DNA of 64,000 bases from Fluviibacter phosphoraccumulans (GCF_016110345.1 NZ_AP019011.1:186001-250000); one strand, 5' to 3'. Shown: positions 16,386-27,163, counted from the stretch's first letter. Numbers and translations: made by a program. Notes: generated from the letters alone by a model not told the origin.

Positions 16386-17066
16386 TCAGCGCAGTTTACC
16401 GTGTTCGCTGAATGAGTAAGGCTCGGCGAGGCCGGCCACGATGAAATGGTCCAGCAGGCGCACGTCGATGAGCCCCAGTGCCTGCTGCAGTGCTTCGGTC
16501 AGGTGCTCATCGGCACCTGATGGGTCGGCGATGCCGCTCGGGTGGTTATGGGCAAAAATCACGGCGGCGGCATTGTGGTGAATGGCGCGTCGGACAATTT
16601 CACGGGGGTAGACGCTGGTCTGAGTGAGCGTGCCACGAAAGAGTTCTTCACTGGCGATGAGTCGGTTACGGGCGTCCAGCCATAGGGCATGGAATACCTC
16701 ATAGACTTGATTGGCCAGACTGAGCTTCAGATAACGCCGGACATGGTCTACAGAGGACAGAGAAACGCCCTGAGCCATTTCTTCACGGAGCGTGCGTCGA
16801 GCGAGTTCCAGTACGGCAATCAGCTGGGCGGTTTTGGCGGGCCCGAGACCCAGTGTTTTGGTGAGCGCGGAAGAGGGGGCTGATAATAAGCCGTACAAGC
16901 CACCAAATTGTTCGATGAGTGCATGACCCAGCGCGATGGCATCTTGCCCGGGCAGCCCTGTTCGCAAAAGAATGGCGATGAGTTCGCTATCAGAAAGAAA
17001 TTCAGGACCCCGTTGGAGTAACTTTTCCCGTGGGCGCTCATTGCTGGGACGGTCGGTCAAACTCAT
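16386..17066 (-). CDS. radC: RadC/JAB-domain protein
   Basis: The 226-residue protein has an N-terminal helix-hairpin-helix region and a JAB metalloprotease-like domain with motif HxHPSGxxxPSxxD (His173, His175, Asp186). The family is conserved and often linked to DNA repair, but its activity is unclear. GGAGG just before the ATG supports the start. It is divergent from coaBC, with 137 bases between the genes. Confidence 0.94.
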   Translation of the reverse strand: MSLTDRPSNERPREKLLQRGPEFLSDSELIAILLRTGLPGQDAIALGHALIEQFGGLYGLLSAPSSALTKTLGLGPAKTAQLIAVLELARRTLREEMAQGVSLSSVDHVRRYLKLSLANQVYEVFHALWLDARNRLIASEELFRGTLTQTSVYPREIVRRAIHHNAAAVIFAHNHPSGIADPSGADEHLTEALQQALGLIDVRLLDHFIVAGLAEPYSFSEHGKLR

Positions 17067-17203
17067 AAATGCCTCCGGCTGCGCTTAGTAGCCCCAAGCC
17101 TGCAGGTTATCGTAGGGCGGACTCGCCGCCTGAAAGCTAAAAGTAGATAGAATAGCCCAACCAAGAGCGCCCAGAGGCGATACTTAACAAAAAGGCTTTG
17201 TCT

Positions 17204-18430
17204 ATGATGGTTTGTGTACAACCGACGAATGAGCTGGCGGGCAAGAAAATTCTCCTCGGAGTAACCGGCGGTATTGCGGCTTATAAATGCGCGGAACTCG
17301 TGCGTTTGCTTAAGAAAGCGGGCGCTCAGGTTGTGGTTGTCATGACGGAAGCGGCAACGCGCTTTGTCACCCCGCTGACGTTTCAAGCGCTGTCGGGTAA
17401 TCCGGTGGCTGTCGATGCCTGGGACCCTGAACATGGGGGCGGCATGACACACATTGATCTAACACGGGCAGCGGATTTGATGGTGATCGCCCCCGCATCC
17501 GCAGATTTTATGGCGAAGGTGGCACAGGGCAGGGCTGATGATCTGCTCTCGGCGCTCGTATTGGCGCGGGATTGTCCGCTCGCCATCGCCCCGGCCATGA
17601 ATCGCCAGATGTGGGGCAATCCGGCAACGCAGCGCAATAAGGCCTTGCTGGAACAGGACGGCATTGCACTGTGGGGTCCCGGCGTTGGCGAACAAGCCTG
17701 TGGTGAAGTCGGGGAAGGCCGCATGCTGGAGGCCTGTGAGCTCGCCGAGGCAGTGATTGCCGCGCTGACCCCCAAGCAATTGTCTGGAAAGAAAATTGTG
17801 ATGACGGCGGGTCCGACCTTCGAGCCGATTGATCCCGTGCGCGGCATTACCAATCAGTCATCGGGACAGATGGGTTATGCCATGGCGCGGGCCTTTGCGC
17901 AGGCAGGGGCCGACGTGGTTTTGGTCAGTGGTCCCGTGGCGTTGGCCACACCCCTGGGGGTAACGCGGGTGAGTGTGCAAACGGCGGAGCAGATGCGTCA
18001 GGCGGTGATGCGCGAAATTGCCCAGGCGCAGGTATTTGTTGGGGTAGCGGCCGTGGCGGATTACCGTCCGCTTGAGGTCGCGGAGCACAAGCTGAAGAAA
18101 ACGGCATCGGTAGATAGCGATGGTGGCCGTACGATAACCCTCACACCCAATCCAGATATTCTGGCGGAAGTGGCCTCTTTACCCGCTGCACCCTATTGCG
18201 TGGGCTTTGCGGCGGAAAGCCAGAATCTGGACGACTATGCCGAAGCCAAGCGTCTGCGTAAACGACTGCCTTTGGTGATTGGCAATCTGGTGAGTGATGG
18301 TTTAGGAACGGCGGACAACTGTGTCACGCTTTACGATGAAACAGGTCGCTACCCGTTACCACCCTTATCAAAGCCGGTATTGGCGCGCCGCTTGGTCGAC
18401 GAACTGGCAGCACGCCTGAACAAAGCATAA
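17204..18430 (+). CDS. coaBC: Phosphopantothenoylcysteine decarboxylase/synthetase
   Basis: This bifunctional coenzyme A pathway enzyme has 408 residues. The N-terminal flavin decarboxylase domain has GVTGGIAAYK, GGMTHIDL with the catalytic His, PAMN and the cysteine-bearing GEQACGEVGEGRM. The C-terminal synthetase domain starts near KIVMTAGPTFEPIDPVR. Two adjacent ATGs occur; AAAAGG at 17190-17195 favours 17204. dut follows 12 bases later, as in many proteobacteria. Confidence 0.96.
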   Translation: MMVCVQPTNELAGKKILLGVTGGIAAYKCAELVRLLKKAGAQVVVVMTEAATRFVTPLTFQALSGNPVAVDAWDPEHGGGMTHIDLTRAADLMVIAPASADFMAKVAQGRADDLLSALVLARDCPLAIAPAMNRQMWGNPATQRNKALLEQDGIALWGPGVGEQACGEVGEGRMLEACELAEAVIAALTPKQLSGKKIVMTAGPTFEPIDPVRGITNQSSGQMGYAMARAFAQAGADVVLVSGPVALATPLGVTRVSVQTAEQMRQAVMREIAQAQVFVGVAAVADYRPLEVAEHKLKKTASVDSDGGRTITLTPNPDILAEVASLPAAPYCVGFAAESQNLDDYAEAKRLRKRLPLVIGNLVSDGLGTADNCVTLYDETGRYPLPPLSKPVLARRLVDELAARLNKA

Positions 18431-18442
18431 AGGAAAAGATGT

Positions 18443-18892
18443 ATGCACCGTATTGATGTCCGAATGCTCGATGCCCGTTTACACGATAGCCCTCCGGCCT
18501 ATGGCACATCGGGTGCTGCGGGTCTGGATTTGCGCGCCTGCATTGAGGCGCCCTACATGTTAAATCCCGGTGAGACCTTGCTCATCCCGTCAGGGATTGC
18601 GATTCACCTGGCCGACCCGGGGCTGGCGGCCATGATCTTGCCCCGCTCAGGTCTGGGTCACAAGCACGGTATTGTGCTGGGCAACCTGGTGGGTTTGATT
18701 GATTCGGATTACCAGGGCGAAATCAAAGTATCGCTATGGAACCGCAGCGCAACCGCCTTCGAGATTAATCCACTGGACCGCATTGCGCAGTTGGTGGTGT
18801 TCCCGGTGCTGCAGGTCTCCATGAATATCGTAGAAGCCTTTGCTGAAAGCAGCCGTGCCGAAGGTGGTTTTGGTAGTACCGGCAAACACTAA
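18443..18892 (+). CDS. dut: dUTP diphosphatase
   Basis: This 149-residue trimeric dUTPase hydrolyses dUTP to dUMP, preventing uracil in DNA. All five motifs are visible: AGLDLRA, PRSGLGHKHG, GLIDSDYQGEI, RIAQLVV and the C-terminal RAEGGFGSTGKH. A ribosome site AAAGGA precedes the ATG. It is co-transcribed with coaBC. Confidence 0.97.
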   Translation: MHRIDVRMLDARLHDSPPAYGTSGAAGLDLRACIEAPYMLNPGETLLIPSGIAIHLADPGLAAMILPRSGLGHKHGIVLGNLVGLIDSDYQGEIKVSLWNRSATAFEINPLDRIAQLVVFPVLQVSMNIVEAFAESSRAEGGFGSTGKH

Positions 18893-18902
18893 GTTACAGG
18901 GT

Positions 18903-20189
18903 ATGAAGCTAAGCGCCGGAGGGACACCAACCCGTCAGGCCACCATCATTTTTGCGGTGGTGATGGCGGCTTATACGCTGTCGTTTTTTCAACGATTTGC
19001 ACCGGCTTCGATTGCCCAGGATTTGTCGCTGGCCTTTGATACGACAGCGGCCTCGCTGGGTGTGTTGGCGGCTACTTATTTTTACGTGTACACCCTGATG
19101 CAGGTACCGACGGGTGTTCTGGTGGATACCCTGGGGCCGCGCCGAATTATTCTGTTGGGCGGCATCGTGTCATGCGTTGGCAGCCTTTGGTTTGGTCTGG
19201 CAGATACCCTGACCCAGGCCTTGATCGGCCGCACGTTAGTAGGGTTAGGCGTCTCGGTGACTTTTATCGCGATGCTTAAGATCATCGCCCTCAGCTTTGA
19301 TGAGCGGCGTTTTGCGTCGCTGGCCGGGGCAGGCGTTTTTGTGGGCAACATCGGCGCGGTGCTGGCGGGGGTGCCACTGGCCTATGCCGCCACTGAATTG
19401 GGTTGGCGCAACGTTTTTGTCGCGGTTGCCGTCGCCTCGCTGGTACTAGGTACTTTGTCCTGGGGGATGATGCGTGGCAGCGCCGCGATGGGCGGTGTCA
19501 AAGTCGATCGTACCGTGGTGATGGGTGGCTTGTTGTCAGTGATTCGTAATCGATTGACTTGGGCGCCCGCCTTGGCGAATCTGGGGTTGGCCGGTAGTTA
19601 CTTTACGTTTGCCGGTTTATGGGCGATGCCGTATCTGACCCAGGTTCACGGTTATTCCAGAAGCTTGGCTGCAACGCATTTGTCGTTGATGTATGCCGGC
19701 TTTGCGATTGGTTGCCTGGTCTTGGGTTTTCTCTCCGATAAGTTGCATCGGCGTAAGTCAATCCTGATTGTGGCGAGCACGGTATACGTTGCGATTTGGA
19801 CCGTGTGGATGTGGGGCGGGGCGATGAGTGCCACGTTGACGATGGCGCTATTTTTTCTGATGGGCTTTTCGACAGCCGGCTTTACCTTGACCTGGGCCTG
19901 TGCCAAAGAAGTCAATCCGCCGCAACTGGCCGGAATGTCGACATCAATTGCCAATGTGGGCGGCTTCTTTGGCGCCGCCATCATGCAGCCGGTCGTGGGT
20001 TTACTCATGGATCAGGTCTGGTCAGGCGCGACCATGAATGGTGTCCGTGTTTATACGCTGGGTGATTTCCGTTTCGGGTTTTCGCTGGTGGTTGTGATGG
20101 CGGTGTTGGGTTTGATCGCTGCCTTTTTTATCCGCGAAACAGCGTGCCGCAACCTGTGGGTGGATGCGCAACTTAAAGCGGGTGCCTAA
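18903..20189 (+). CDS. Major facilitator superfamily transporter
   Basis: The 428-residue protein has about twelve hydrophobic helices and the MFS loop motif between helices 2 and 3 (GVLVDTLGPRR, about 75-85). The second-half repeat is LGFLSDKLHRRKS. Family features suggest a sugar-phosphate or organic-anion type, but the substrate cannot be told. The start at 18903, ten bases after dut, fits better than 18840, which would overlap dut. Confidence 0.85.
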   Translation: MKLSAGGTPTRQATIIFAVVMAAYTLSFFQRFAPASIAQDLSLAFDTTAASLGVLAATYFYVYTLMQVPTGVLVDTLGPRRIILLGGIVSCVGSLWFGLADTLTQALIGRTLVGLGVSVTFIAMLKIIALSFDERRFASLAGAGVFVGNIGAVLAGVPLAYAATELGWRNVFVAVAVASLVLGTLSWGMMRGSAAMGGVKVDRTVVMGGLLSVIRNRLTWAPALANLGLAGSYFTFAGLWAMPYLTQVHGYSRSLAATHLSLMYAGFAIGCLVLGFLSDKLHRRKSILIVASTVYVAIWTVWMWGGAMSATLTMALFFLMGFSTAGFTLTWACAKEVNPPQLAGMSTSIANVGGFFGAAIMQPVVGLLMDQVWSGATMNGVRVYTLGDFRFGFSLVVVMAVLGLIAAFFIRETACRNLWVDAQLKAGA

Positions 20190-20199
20190 CCACGGATAT

Positions 20200-22983
20200 T
20201 TAGCCGAAGACGCGTTGCTTGAGCAACAGCACGGCATCAATATGGCTTTGCAAATCTGCGGTAATCAGCAAGCGGGCCTTGGGCTCGTCATTGAGACGAT
20301 TGGCGTGTTGTAGACGCCGGTATTCGCGGTAAGCCGCTTGGGCCGCATCAGAAAGTGCCGGGTCGATCAATCCGTGTTCGGCTGAGCGACGCAGCAAGGC
20401 GATGTTACCCAGGTTGTCGGTCAGGTCCGGGTATCTGTGTGCATGCGCCAGAATGAGAAACTGGACGATAAACTCCACATCAATAATGCCGCCTGGATCT
20501 TGCTTGAGATCAAAAACACCGGCTTCGGCTGCGCCGTGAGCGTCAAACATTTTTTGACGCATGGCGATCACTTCTTGGCGTAGGCCCTCATTGTCACGCG
20601 GCTTGCACAGGATATCTCGACGCATTTGTTCAAAACGTTCACCAAGCGTCTTGTCGCCAGCCACAAAACGGGCGCGTGTGAGTGCCTGATGCTCCCACAC
20701 CCAGGCCGATTTTTCTTCGTAATCACGGAAGCCATCCAGGCTGATAGCCAGCATGCCTGACTCGCCATTAGGGCGCAGGCGGGTGTCAATTTCATAGACG
20801 ATGCCAGAGGATGTCTGAGAAGAAAGCCAGGTGTTCAGGCGTTGCCCCAGTCGCATGTAGGTCTGAGCGGCATCGGGGTCGGCGTCATCGTAAAGGTAAA
20901 CGACATCCAGGTCGGAACCGTAACCCAGTTCTTTGCCCCCCAGCTTGCCGTATCCGATCACCGCAAAATGCGGGGTTTCTGTATGGCGCTTGTTCAATTT
21001 TTGCCAGACGAGCTTGATGGTGCGATCAACAATAATGTCGGCCAGTTCTGAAAGAAAATCAGAAATGCGCTCCAGAGAATGCAGACCGGCCAGATCCTGA
21101 ATCAACAAACGAAATAACTGCGCATGATGCATTTCGCGCAGGATGTTCATTTCGACTTCGGTGTCACCATCGGCTTCACTGAGTGCCCGGTCAAGATCTT
21201 CCCGATAGATATCGAAATCGGTTGCCGTGTCGAGCAGACGCTGATCAAGTAATTCGTCGAGTAGCAGCGGGTGACGGGTGAGGAACTGTGCTCCCCAGCT
21301 GGATGCGCCGACCAGATCAGCCACCCGGCCGAGTGCTTGCGGGTACTGTTGCAGCAGTGCCAGGTAGGCGCCGCGGCCAGAGATGGACTCTAGAAAGTCC
21401 AGACCGCGTAAGAGTGCGGCGTCCGGTGCGGATGTTTTGACGGCCAATGCCATCAGGCTGCATGCGGCTGCATCCAGCCGCTCGCGATTCGAGGCCGGTA
21501 GCTGCTGATAGCGACCCGCATGTGTCAGTCGCTGGATACGTTCAAGAATTTCACCCGGCGCCAGGTAGCCGAGGCTGGATAGTAGGGCGGTTGCGGCGTC
21601 ATTACCAGCGGTGCCAAGCCAGATCGCCTGGATGGGTTGTGAACCATCGCGATCATTCGGGTCGGCAAACACCGCTTGAAAGTGTTTGCTGACGATGTCA
21701 CGGTGTTCATTCAGTGTACGGTACAGTGCATCCCATGACGGGAAGCCCATGCTTTCAGCCAATAAGGCGCGATCCGATGCGGCATCGGGCAACATGTGTG
21801 TCTGGGCGTCATCCAGATACTGCAAACGATGTTCCAGGCGTCTTAAGAAGACGTAGGCGTCGGTCAGGGCGGTGACGTCTGATGGGGCAAGCTGCCCGCT
21901 ATGCCTCAGTCGGTCCAGTACCAGCAGCGTGGGGCGGATCTGCAACGTGCTGTCCCGTCCGCCGCGTATGAGCTGAAAGACCTGGGCGATAAACTCAATT
22001 TCACGAATGCCACCCGGGCCAAGTTTGATGTGCTCGATGCGGTCCTTGCGAGTCACTTCCTGGCGGATCTGAGCATGCAAGGCACGCATGGCGTTGATGG
22101 CGCCGAAGTCGAGGTATTTGCGGTAGACAAAGGGGCGCGCCACGCTGGTCGTCATCGCTGGTTCGCAGGCCGCATCCGTTTCATTCATCACCCGCGCCTT
22201 GATCCAGGCATAGCGCTCCCATTCGCGCCCTTGTGTGATGAAATAGTTTTCCAGCATGTCGCTGGAGCAGACCAGCGGGCCAGAGTCACCGTTCGGGCGG
22301 AGGCGCATGTCGACGCGAAATACTTGCCCGTCAGCGGTCAGGTCATTCAGGCTGGCGATGAGGCGTTTACCCAGGCGCGTAAAAAAATCGTAGTTGTCGA
22401 TCTTGCCGCCGCCATCGGCTCGACCCTGTGTTTCCCCCTCTTCGGGGTACACGAAAATGTAATCGACGTCTGAAGAGACGTTGAGTTCACGCCCCCCCAG
22501 TTTACCCATGCCGATAATCGCCAGATGTTGCGCCTGGCCTTGGCTGCCGACCGGCGAGCCATAGCGCACCGCTAAGTCGGCGTGCAAATGGTTCAGTGCA
22601 AAGAGTGTAGTGACATCGGCCAAGGTCGTCATCGTTTCGACGATTTCAGCCAGCGAGGCACCGTCTGCAATATCCCGGAAGGCAAGGTGAGCCATGACGC
22701 GTTGACGGAGTTGCCTGAGTGACTGCCGCAATTGCTCATCGTTGCCCGTGTCGTTTACGGTGTTCGTCGCGGCGGCCAGAAATGAGGTCATGTCATCCTG
22801 GGTCAGCGGTTTTTGCTCGTATTGTGACAACCAGTCGATGATGTCAGGCTTTGCGAGCAGCAACTGATCCATATAGCGGCTGTGCCGACGGGCAAAGGCG
22901 AGCCTTTCGTCGAACGCGGCATGAATAACCGGTGTGTTGTGCGCTTGGCCAGCGGCAGGAATAGCCGAAAGAGGGTAGGTCAT
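20200..22983 (-). CDS. glnE: Glutamine synthetase adenylyltransferase/adenylyl-removing enzyme
   Basis: This 927-residue bifunctional enzyme adds or removes AMP on glutamine synthetase in response to nitrogen status. Two nucleotidyltransferase domains are visible, with SSDVDYIFVYPEE in the N-terminal half and GYGSDLDVVYLYDD in the C-terminal half. Both keep the D-x-D metal ligands. ATG at 22983 is preferred over TTG at 23007. It is divergent from yhdP and convergent with the MFS gene, ten bases apart. Confidence 0.96.
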   Translation of the reverse strand: MTYPLSAIPAAGQAHNTPVIHAAFDERLAFARRHSRYMDQLLLAKPDIIDWLSQYEQKPLTQDDMTSFLAAATNTVNDTGNDEQLRQSLRQLRQRVMAHLAFRDIADGASLAEIVETMTTLADVTTLFALNHLHADLAVRYGSPVGSQGQAQHLAIIGMGKLGGRELNVSSDVDYIFVYPEEGETQGRADGGGKIDNYDFFTRLGKRLIASLNDLTADGQVFRVDMRLRPNGDSGPLVCSSDMLENYFITQGREWERYAWIKARVMNETDAACEPAMTTSVARPFVYRKYLDFGAINAMRALHAQIRQEVTRKDRIEHIKLGPGGIREIEFIAQVFQLIRGGRDSTLQIRPTLLVLDRLRHSGQLAPSDVTALTDAYVFLRRLEHRLQYLDDAQTHMLPDAASDRALLAESMGFPSWDALYRTLNEHRDIVSKHFQAVFADPNDRDGSQPIQAIWLGTAGNDAATALLSSLGYLAPGEILERIQRLTHAGRYQQLPASNRERLDAAACSLMALAVKTSAPDAALLRGLDFLESISGRGAYLALLQQYPQALGRVADLVGASSWGAQFLTRHPLLLDELLDQRLLDTATDFDIYREDLDRALSEADGDTEVEMNILREMHHAQLFRLLIQDLAGLHSLERISDFLSELADIIVDRTIKLVWQKLNKRHTETPHFAVIGYGKLGGKELGYGSDLDVVYLYDDADPDAAQTYMRLGQRLNTWLSSQTSSGIVYEIDTRLRPNGESGMLAISLDGFRDYEEKSAWVWEHQALTRARFVAGDKTLGERFEQMRRDILCKPRDNEGLRQEVIAMRQKMFDAHGAAEAGVFDLKQDPGGIIDVEFIVQFLILAHAHRYPDLTDNLGNIALLRRSAEHGLIDPALSDAAQAAYREYRRLQHANRLNDEPKARLLITADLQSHIDAVLLLKQRVFG

Positions 22984-23113
22984 AAACGTCCGATAATTTG
23001 CGGGCAACGGTTGCCTTGAGTCTGCGTTGTTGAGGCTTCAGTTAAAATTGTGGCACTAAGCGGCCCGGTGGTCCATCATGGTGTCTTTTGCTTGAGTGCA
23101 TTTCTCTTTTTAG

Positions 23114-26100
23114 TTGACGGTCAATAATTTGCGCCACTTTTTGTTACGTTCTGCTGGTTTGTTTGCCGTGCCGATTCAGGGTATCCGGGCGTTGTTCGCC
23201 CGTCAGTGGTTCCGCAGAACCGTTGGGGGCGTTCTGGCCACCACCATCGGTTTATGGGTGGTGGCAGCTTGTGTGCTGCAATTCTGGTTATTTCCGCGGA
23301 TTGATACGTATCGTGCACCGTTGGCTGATGCGGTGGGCGCTGCCTTGGGTGTTCAGGTTGAAGTCGGGGAGTTAACAGTCGACTGGGCCCACTTGCACCC
23401 CAGATTCACCTTGGATGACGTTGCGGTATTTGACAGCAAGCACCAACTTGCCGTGCGCTTGAGTCGCCTGAAAGCCGAGATCTCCTGGCTACCTTTGCTC
23501 ACCGGGTCGCTGCGATTCCGCACGCTTGTTGTTGAAACTCCTAGCCTGGATTTTCGCCGTGATGCTGCAGGCCATCTGTTTTTGTCCGGGTTGCCGCTGG
23601 ATGGGGGCGGCGATTTCCGAGTAGATGCCTTGCTGGAGCAGGGTGACATCAATTTGCACAGTGAACAGATTCTCTGGTCGGACGCCATGCGTCGCGCACC
23701 CACCCTGGCGATTAAAGACGTGCAGCTTAATTTGCAGAGCCGTGGCGCTCGGCATCGTCTGGATGCCCTATTGGCACCGCCTGACGCCCTGGGCAAGCCA
23801 TTGCACCTGCGTGCAGACTGGTCGGGTCGTAGCTTCAGTGATTGGATGACCTGGCAGTCCACCGTGTCGATTGAGACCAAGGATATTGATCTGGCTGGCT
23901 GGTCGGCGTGGGTCGACTATCCTTTGCCCGTAGAATCTGGCCGAGGCAAATTTGATCTTAGTGTCTCAGCGAACGGTTTGACGATCACCCAGGTAGAAGG
24001 GTTGATCGCTGTATCGCAGTTGAAAGTAAAGCTGGCGCCAGAGTTAAAGCCGCTACAGTTGCAGCAGCTAACATCGGACGTGTCCTTTCAACGACAAGGC
24101 GACGGACAAACAACGCAGCTTAAACTCAAAGGGCTGACGTTTACGGATGCATCAGGCAAGGTCGAGCCTGTGGCGGATGTGTTTATCAAGCGGCAACTCG
24201 GTATGGCTGGCGATCTGTCAACCCAGGACCTGACTTTCCGTGCGTCACGCCTGGACCTGGCGCGTATCAAAAATGTGGCGCTGTATATGCCGCTACCGGA
24301 ACGTTTTCGCCAGATGCTAGCCAGTACAGCGCCAGCGGGTGTGCTGGAAAAACTCAAGATTTATGGAAGCCTGACGGGTGAAGCACTTACTGAGTACTCG
24401 GCCCAAGGGGCTTTTAAGGACTTAGCCATGCGATCCGAAGATGGACAGGCCTATGTTCGGGGTTTGACCGGCTCGGTCGACATGACGCAGCAGGCAGGCA
24501 AGCTGCTGCTGGATAGTGGGAGTAGCGTACTGGCCGCGCCCAATATCTTGCCCGTGAGTGAGGTGCCGCTTGAGCAGTTATCCGGACAAGTGAGCTGGAA
24601 CAAGACGTCAGATCTACTCACCGTCAAGCTTAAAAATTTGCAATTACGCAATGCAGATCTGCAGGCGGAAGCGAACGGTACCTGGTCCGGTACTTTGGAC
24701 CCGGCGGCCATTGAGGCAGACAAGGCCGGGAAGATCGATATGAAGATTGCGTTTGATTACGCAAAACCCGAAAGCGGTTGGAAATATATCCCGCTGAGTG
24801 CCTCGGCCGATATTTCCAAATGGGCTAAGAGCGCTATTTATGGCGGGACAATTACTGGGTTTCGAATTGAAATGGATGGCCGCGTTTGGGATATGCCCTA
24901 TGGCTCGCCGGAGCCGGGGAGTGCCCCCGGCAGCAGCGAAGCCGTGGGTGCGCCCGGCAAATTCTATTTGGGTTTCAAAACCAAAAACATGACCGTGAAG
25001 TACGCCGATGGCTATCCGGCGTTGGAAAATCTGGATGCCTCTTTTGACATGCATCAGAACCAGATTCGGATCATTGCAAATAAAGGTCAGATCAACGGCA
25101 TGAAGTTCTCGTCGATTCAGGCCAATATGCCCGACGTCAGTGCATTCGAGAATCATCTGATGGTCTCAGGACAAGCCGAAGGCCCCACGGCAAGTGCAGT
25201 CAGTTTCCTCAAGAACACTCCCTTAGCCGACCATATTCACCATTTTGCGGATGATATGAGTGCGGAGGGTAACGGCAAGTTGGATATCGCCGTTAATCTG
25301 AACATGGTCAATGCCGCTGATGTCAAAGTTGAAGGGCAATACACCTTCGTTAACAATCGATTGGTGGTTGTGCCTAATGCGCCAGCGGTCAGTGCTGTCC
25401 ATGGTGCCATCCAGTTTACTGAGCGCACGGTCGACAGTCAGGATTTGCAAGGCCAGTGGTCGGGCGAACCACTGGCGATACGCATCGCGACGGACGCTCA
25501 GGGCACCAGCATTAACGCCAGTGGCCGTGCCAGTGTGGCGGAATTGCGCCACTACTATGGCTTGTCGGTTTTTGAGCAACTTTCGGGAAAGACGGAGTGG
25601 CAGGCGCGAGTCTTGATGCGCGGCGATAAAGTCGACCTGAGCCTTGCTTCGGATTTAAAAGGCATCACGTCGTCGTTACCAGAACCGTTTAATAAGAGCG
25701 CAGGCAGTCTGCGGCCATTGAGCGTTTCTCGACAGAGCGCGGCGCCAACCAATCGCAAAGGCATGGAAAGCCTGAGCCAGATCTGGCGGTTGACCTTGGG
25801 CAATGCGGCTTCGGCAACGCTGGGCGCTAATGCAAAGGGCCAGATTGTTCGTGGCAAGGTGGTGCTCGGCTCGGGCCAGGCGCAACCCTTAACTGAGCAG
25901 GCCGGGCTGCAACTCGAATCCCTGAAACCTGTCGATCTGGACTTCTGGTTGAAAGCGCTGGGCGTTGGGGTGGGGGGACAGAGCGGGACATCGGTGGCTA
26001 GCCGCACACCCAGACCGCCGTTGACGCTTTCCTTGAAGGCACCACTGATCAAGGCTTTTGGTCGTAAATTCCAGGATTTCAAAGCCAATGTGCAGGCGAC

Positions 26101-27163
26101 GCCTAATCGCACAACGATTCAGATGGGGAGTCGCGAACTCCAGGGTGATATGGATTGGTATCCTGCGGGGACAGCGGATGGCGGCGATCGAGGCTTGCTA
26201 CAGGGGCATTTGAATCGTCTGGATCTGACGGCGGCGACCGACACCCAACCAGGCAACGGATCGAGTCTGAAACAGGAAATAGATGCGTTACCCGACTTAG
26301 CTTTCAAAGTAGACGAACTGTTTTGGCAGGGTAAGCCCTGGGGTAAGCTGAATTTCCGGGCAAAAAATCAGAAATCCGCTCAGAATCAGTCATGGCGTGT
26401 TGATCCTTTCCAGCTGGAAGGCCCGGATCTTAAATTAAGTGGACGCCTTAACTGGGTCGTCAGAGGTGTCGGCGCGGCTGGCGCGCAGGGCAGCTTGACC
26501 TCAATGGATTTCAAATTAAACAGTCCGCAGGTTGGCAACTTGCTGACCAAGCTCGGCTATCCGGGAACGGTTAAACGTGGGGCGGCCTCGATGGAAGGTC
26601 AGGTCAGCTGGCCGTCGAATCCTTTTGGTTTTGATCCAGCCAATTTGTCGGGCAACTTCAAGATGGCTGCCAAAAACGGCCAGTTTTCTAAGATGGACCC
26701 GGGGGTGGGCCGTCTGCTGGGGCTGTTGTCCTTGCAGTCATTGCCGCAGCGGGTGTCACTGGATTTCCGCGATATTTTCAGTGAGGGGTTGGCGTTTGAA
26801 TTGATTGAGGGACGTTTTGATATCCGCGATGGTTTGATGAAGACCTCGGATCTGGAGATGGATGCACCTTCCGCCACGGTATTGATGCGGGGAGAAACCA
26901 ATCTGGCAACGCAGACGCAGGATGTTATGGTGACCGTACGTCCCGCATTGAGTAACAGCGTGGCACTCGGCGTCACCGTCCTGAACCCGATTGCCGGTGC
27001 GGTAACATTTGCGGCGCAAAAGGTGCTCGGTGATCCACTCAGTAAAGTCTTCTCTTTTCAGTATCACATTACCGGCACCTGGTCGGATCCTTTGGTCGAC
27101 AAGGAAGCGCCGACGCAGCAACCTGCTGCGCCATCAACGCCTGGAGCCCCACAGAATCCATGA
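23114..27163 (+). CDS. yhdP: YhdP family AsmA-like envelope protein
   Basis: This 1349-residue protein has one N-terminal membrane helix (about 38-58) followed by a very long beta-rich periplasmic region. It is typical of YhdP/TIGR02099, a relative of AsmA and TamB thought to bridge the envelope and carry phospholipid to the outer membrane. No ATG occurs near the expected N-terminus; TTG at 23114 is the likeliest start. It ends in a Pro/Ala-rich tail. Its stop overlaps the nitrilase start (ATGA). Confidence 0.92.
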   Translation: MTVNNLRHFLLRSAGLFAVPIQGIRALFARQWFRRTVGGVLATTIGLWVVAACVLQFWLFPRIDTYRAPLADAVGAALGVQVEVGELTVDWAHLHPRFTLDDVAVFDSKHQLAVRLSRLKAEISWLPLLTGSLRFRTLVVETPSLDFRRDAAGHLFLSGLPLDGGGDFRVDALLEQGDINLHSEQILWSDAMRRAPTLAIKDVQLNLQSRGARHRLDALLAPPDALGKPLHLRADWSGRSFSDWMTWQSTVSIETKDIDLAGWSAWVDYPLPVESGRGKFDLSVSANGLTITQVEGLIAVSQLKVKLAPELKPLQLQQLTSDVSFQRQGDGQTTQLKLKGLTFTDASGKVEPVADVFIKRQLGMAGDLSTQDLTFRASRLDLARIKNVALYMPLPERFRQMLASTAPAGVLEKLKIYGSLTGEALTEYSAQGAFKDLAMRSEDGQAYVRGLTGSVDMTQQAGKLLLDSGSSVLAAPNILPVSEVPLEQLSGQVSWNKTSDLLTVKLKNLQLRNADLQAEANGTWSGTLDPAAIEADKAGKIDMKIAFDYAKPESGWKYIPLSASADISKWAKSAIYGGTITGFRIEMDGRVWDMPYGSPEPGSAPGSSEAVGAPGKFYLGFKTKNMTVKYADGYPALENLDASFDMHQNQIRIIANKGQINGMKFSSIQANMPDVSAFENHLMVSGQAEGPTASAVSFLKNTPLADHIHHFADDMSAEGNGKLDIAVNLNMVNAADVKVEGQYTFVNNRLVVVPNAPAVSAVHGAIQFTERTVDSQDLQGQWSGEPLAIRIATDAQGTSINASGRASVAELRHYYGLSVFEQLSGKTEWQARVLMRGDKVDLSLASDLKGITSSLPEPFNKSAGSLRPLSVSRQSAAPTNRKGMESLSQIWRLTLGNAASATLGANAKGQIVRGKVVLGSGQAQPLTEQAGLQLESLKPVDLDFWLKALGVGVGGQSGTSVASRTPRPPLTLSLKAPLIKAFGRKFQDFKANVQATPNRTTIQMGSRELQGDMDWYPAGTADGGDRGLLQGHLNRLDLTAATDTQPGNGSSLKQEIDALPDLAFKVDELFWQGKPWGKLNFRAKNQKSAQNQSWRVDPFQLEGPDLKLSGRLNWVVRGVGAAGAQGSLTSMDFKLNSPQVGNLLTKLGYPGTVKRGAASMEGQVSWPSNPFGFDPANLSGNFKMAAKNGQFSKMDPGVGRLLGLLSLQSLPQRVSLDFRDIFSEGLAFELIEGRFDIRDGLMKTSDLEMDAPSATVLMRGETNLATQTQDVMVTVRPALSNSVALGVTVLNPIAGAVTFAAQKVLGDPLSKVFSFQYHITGTWSDPLVDKEAPTQQPAAPSTPGAPQNP

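Noticed and set aside
21901..22473. 190-residue open frame antisense to glnE.
   Set aside because: It lies wholly within the conserved glnE coding sequence, lacks a ribosome site and any known motif, and looks like a shadow of codon bias.
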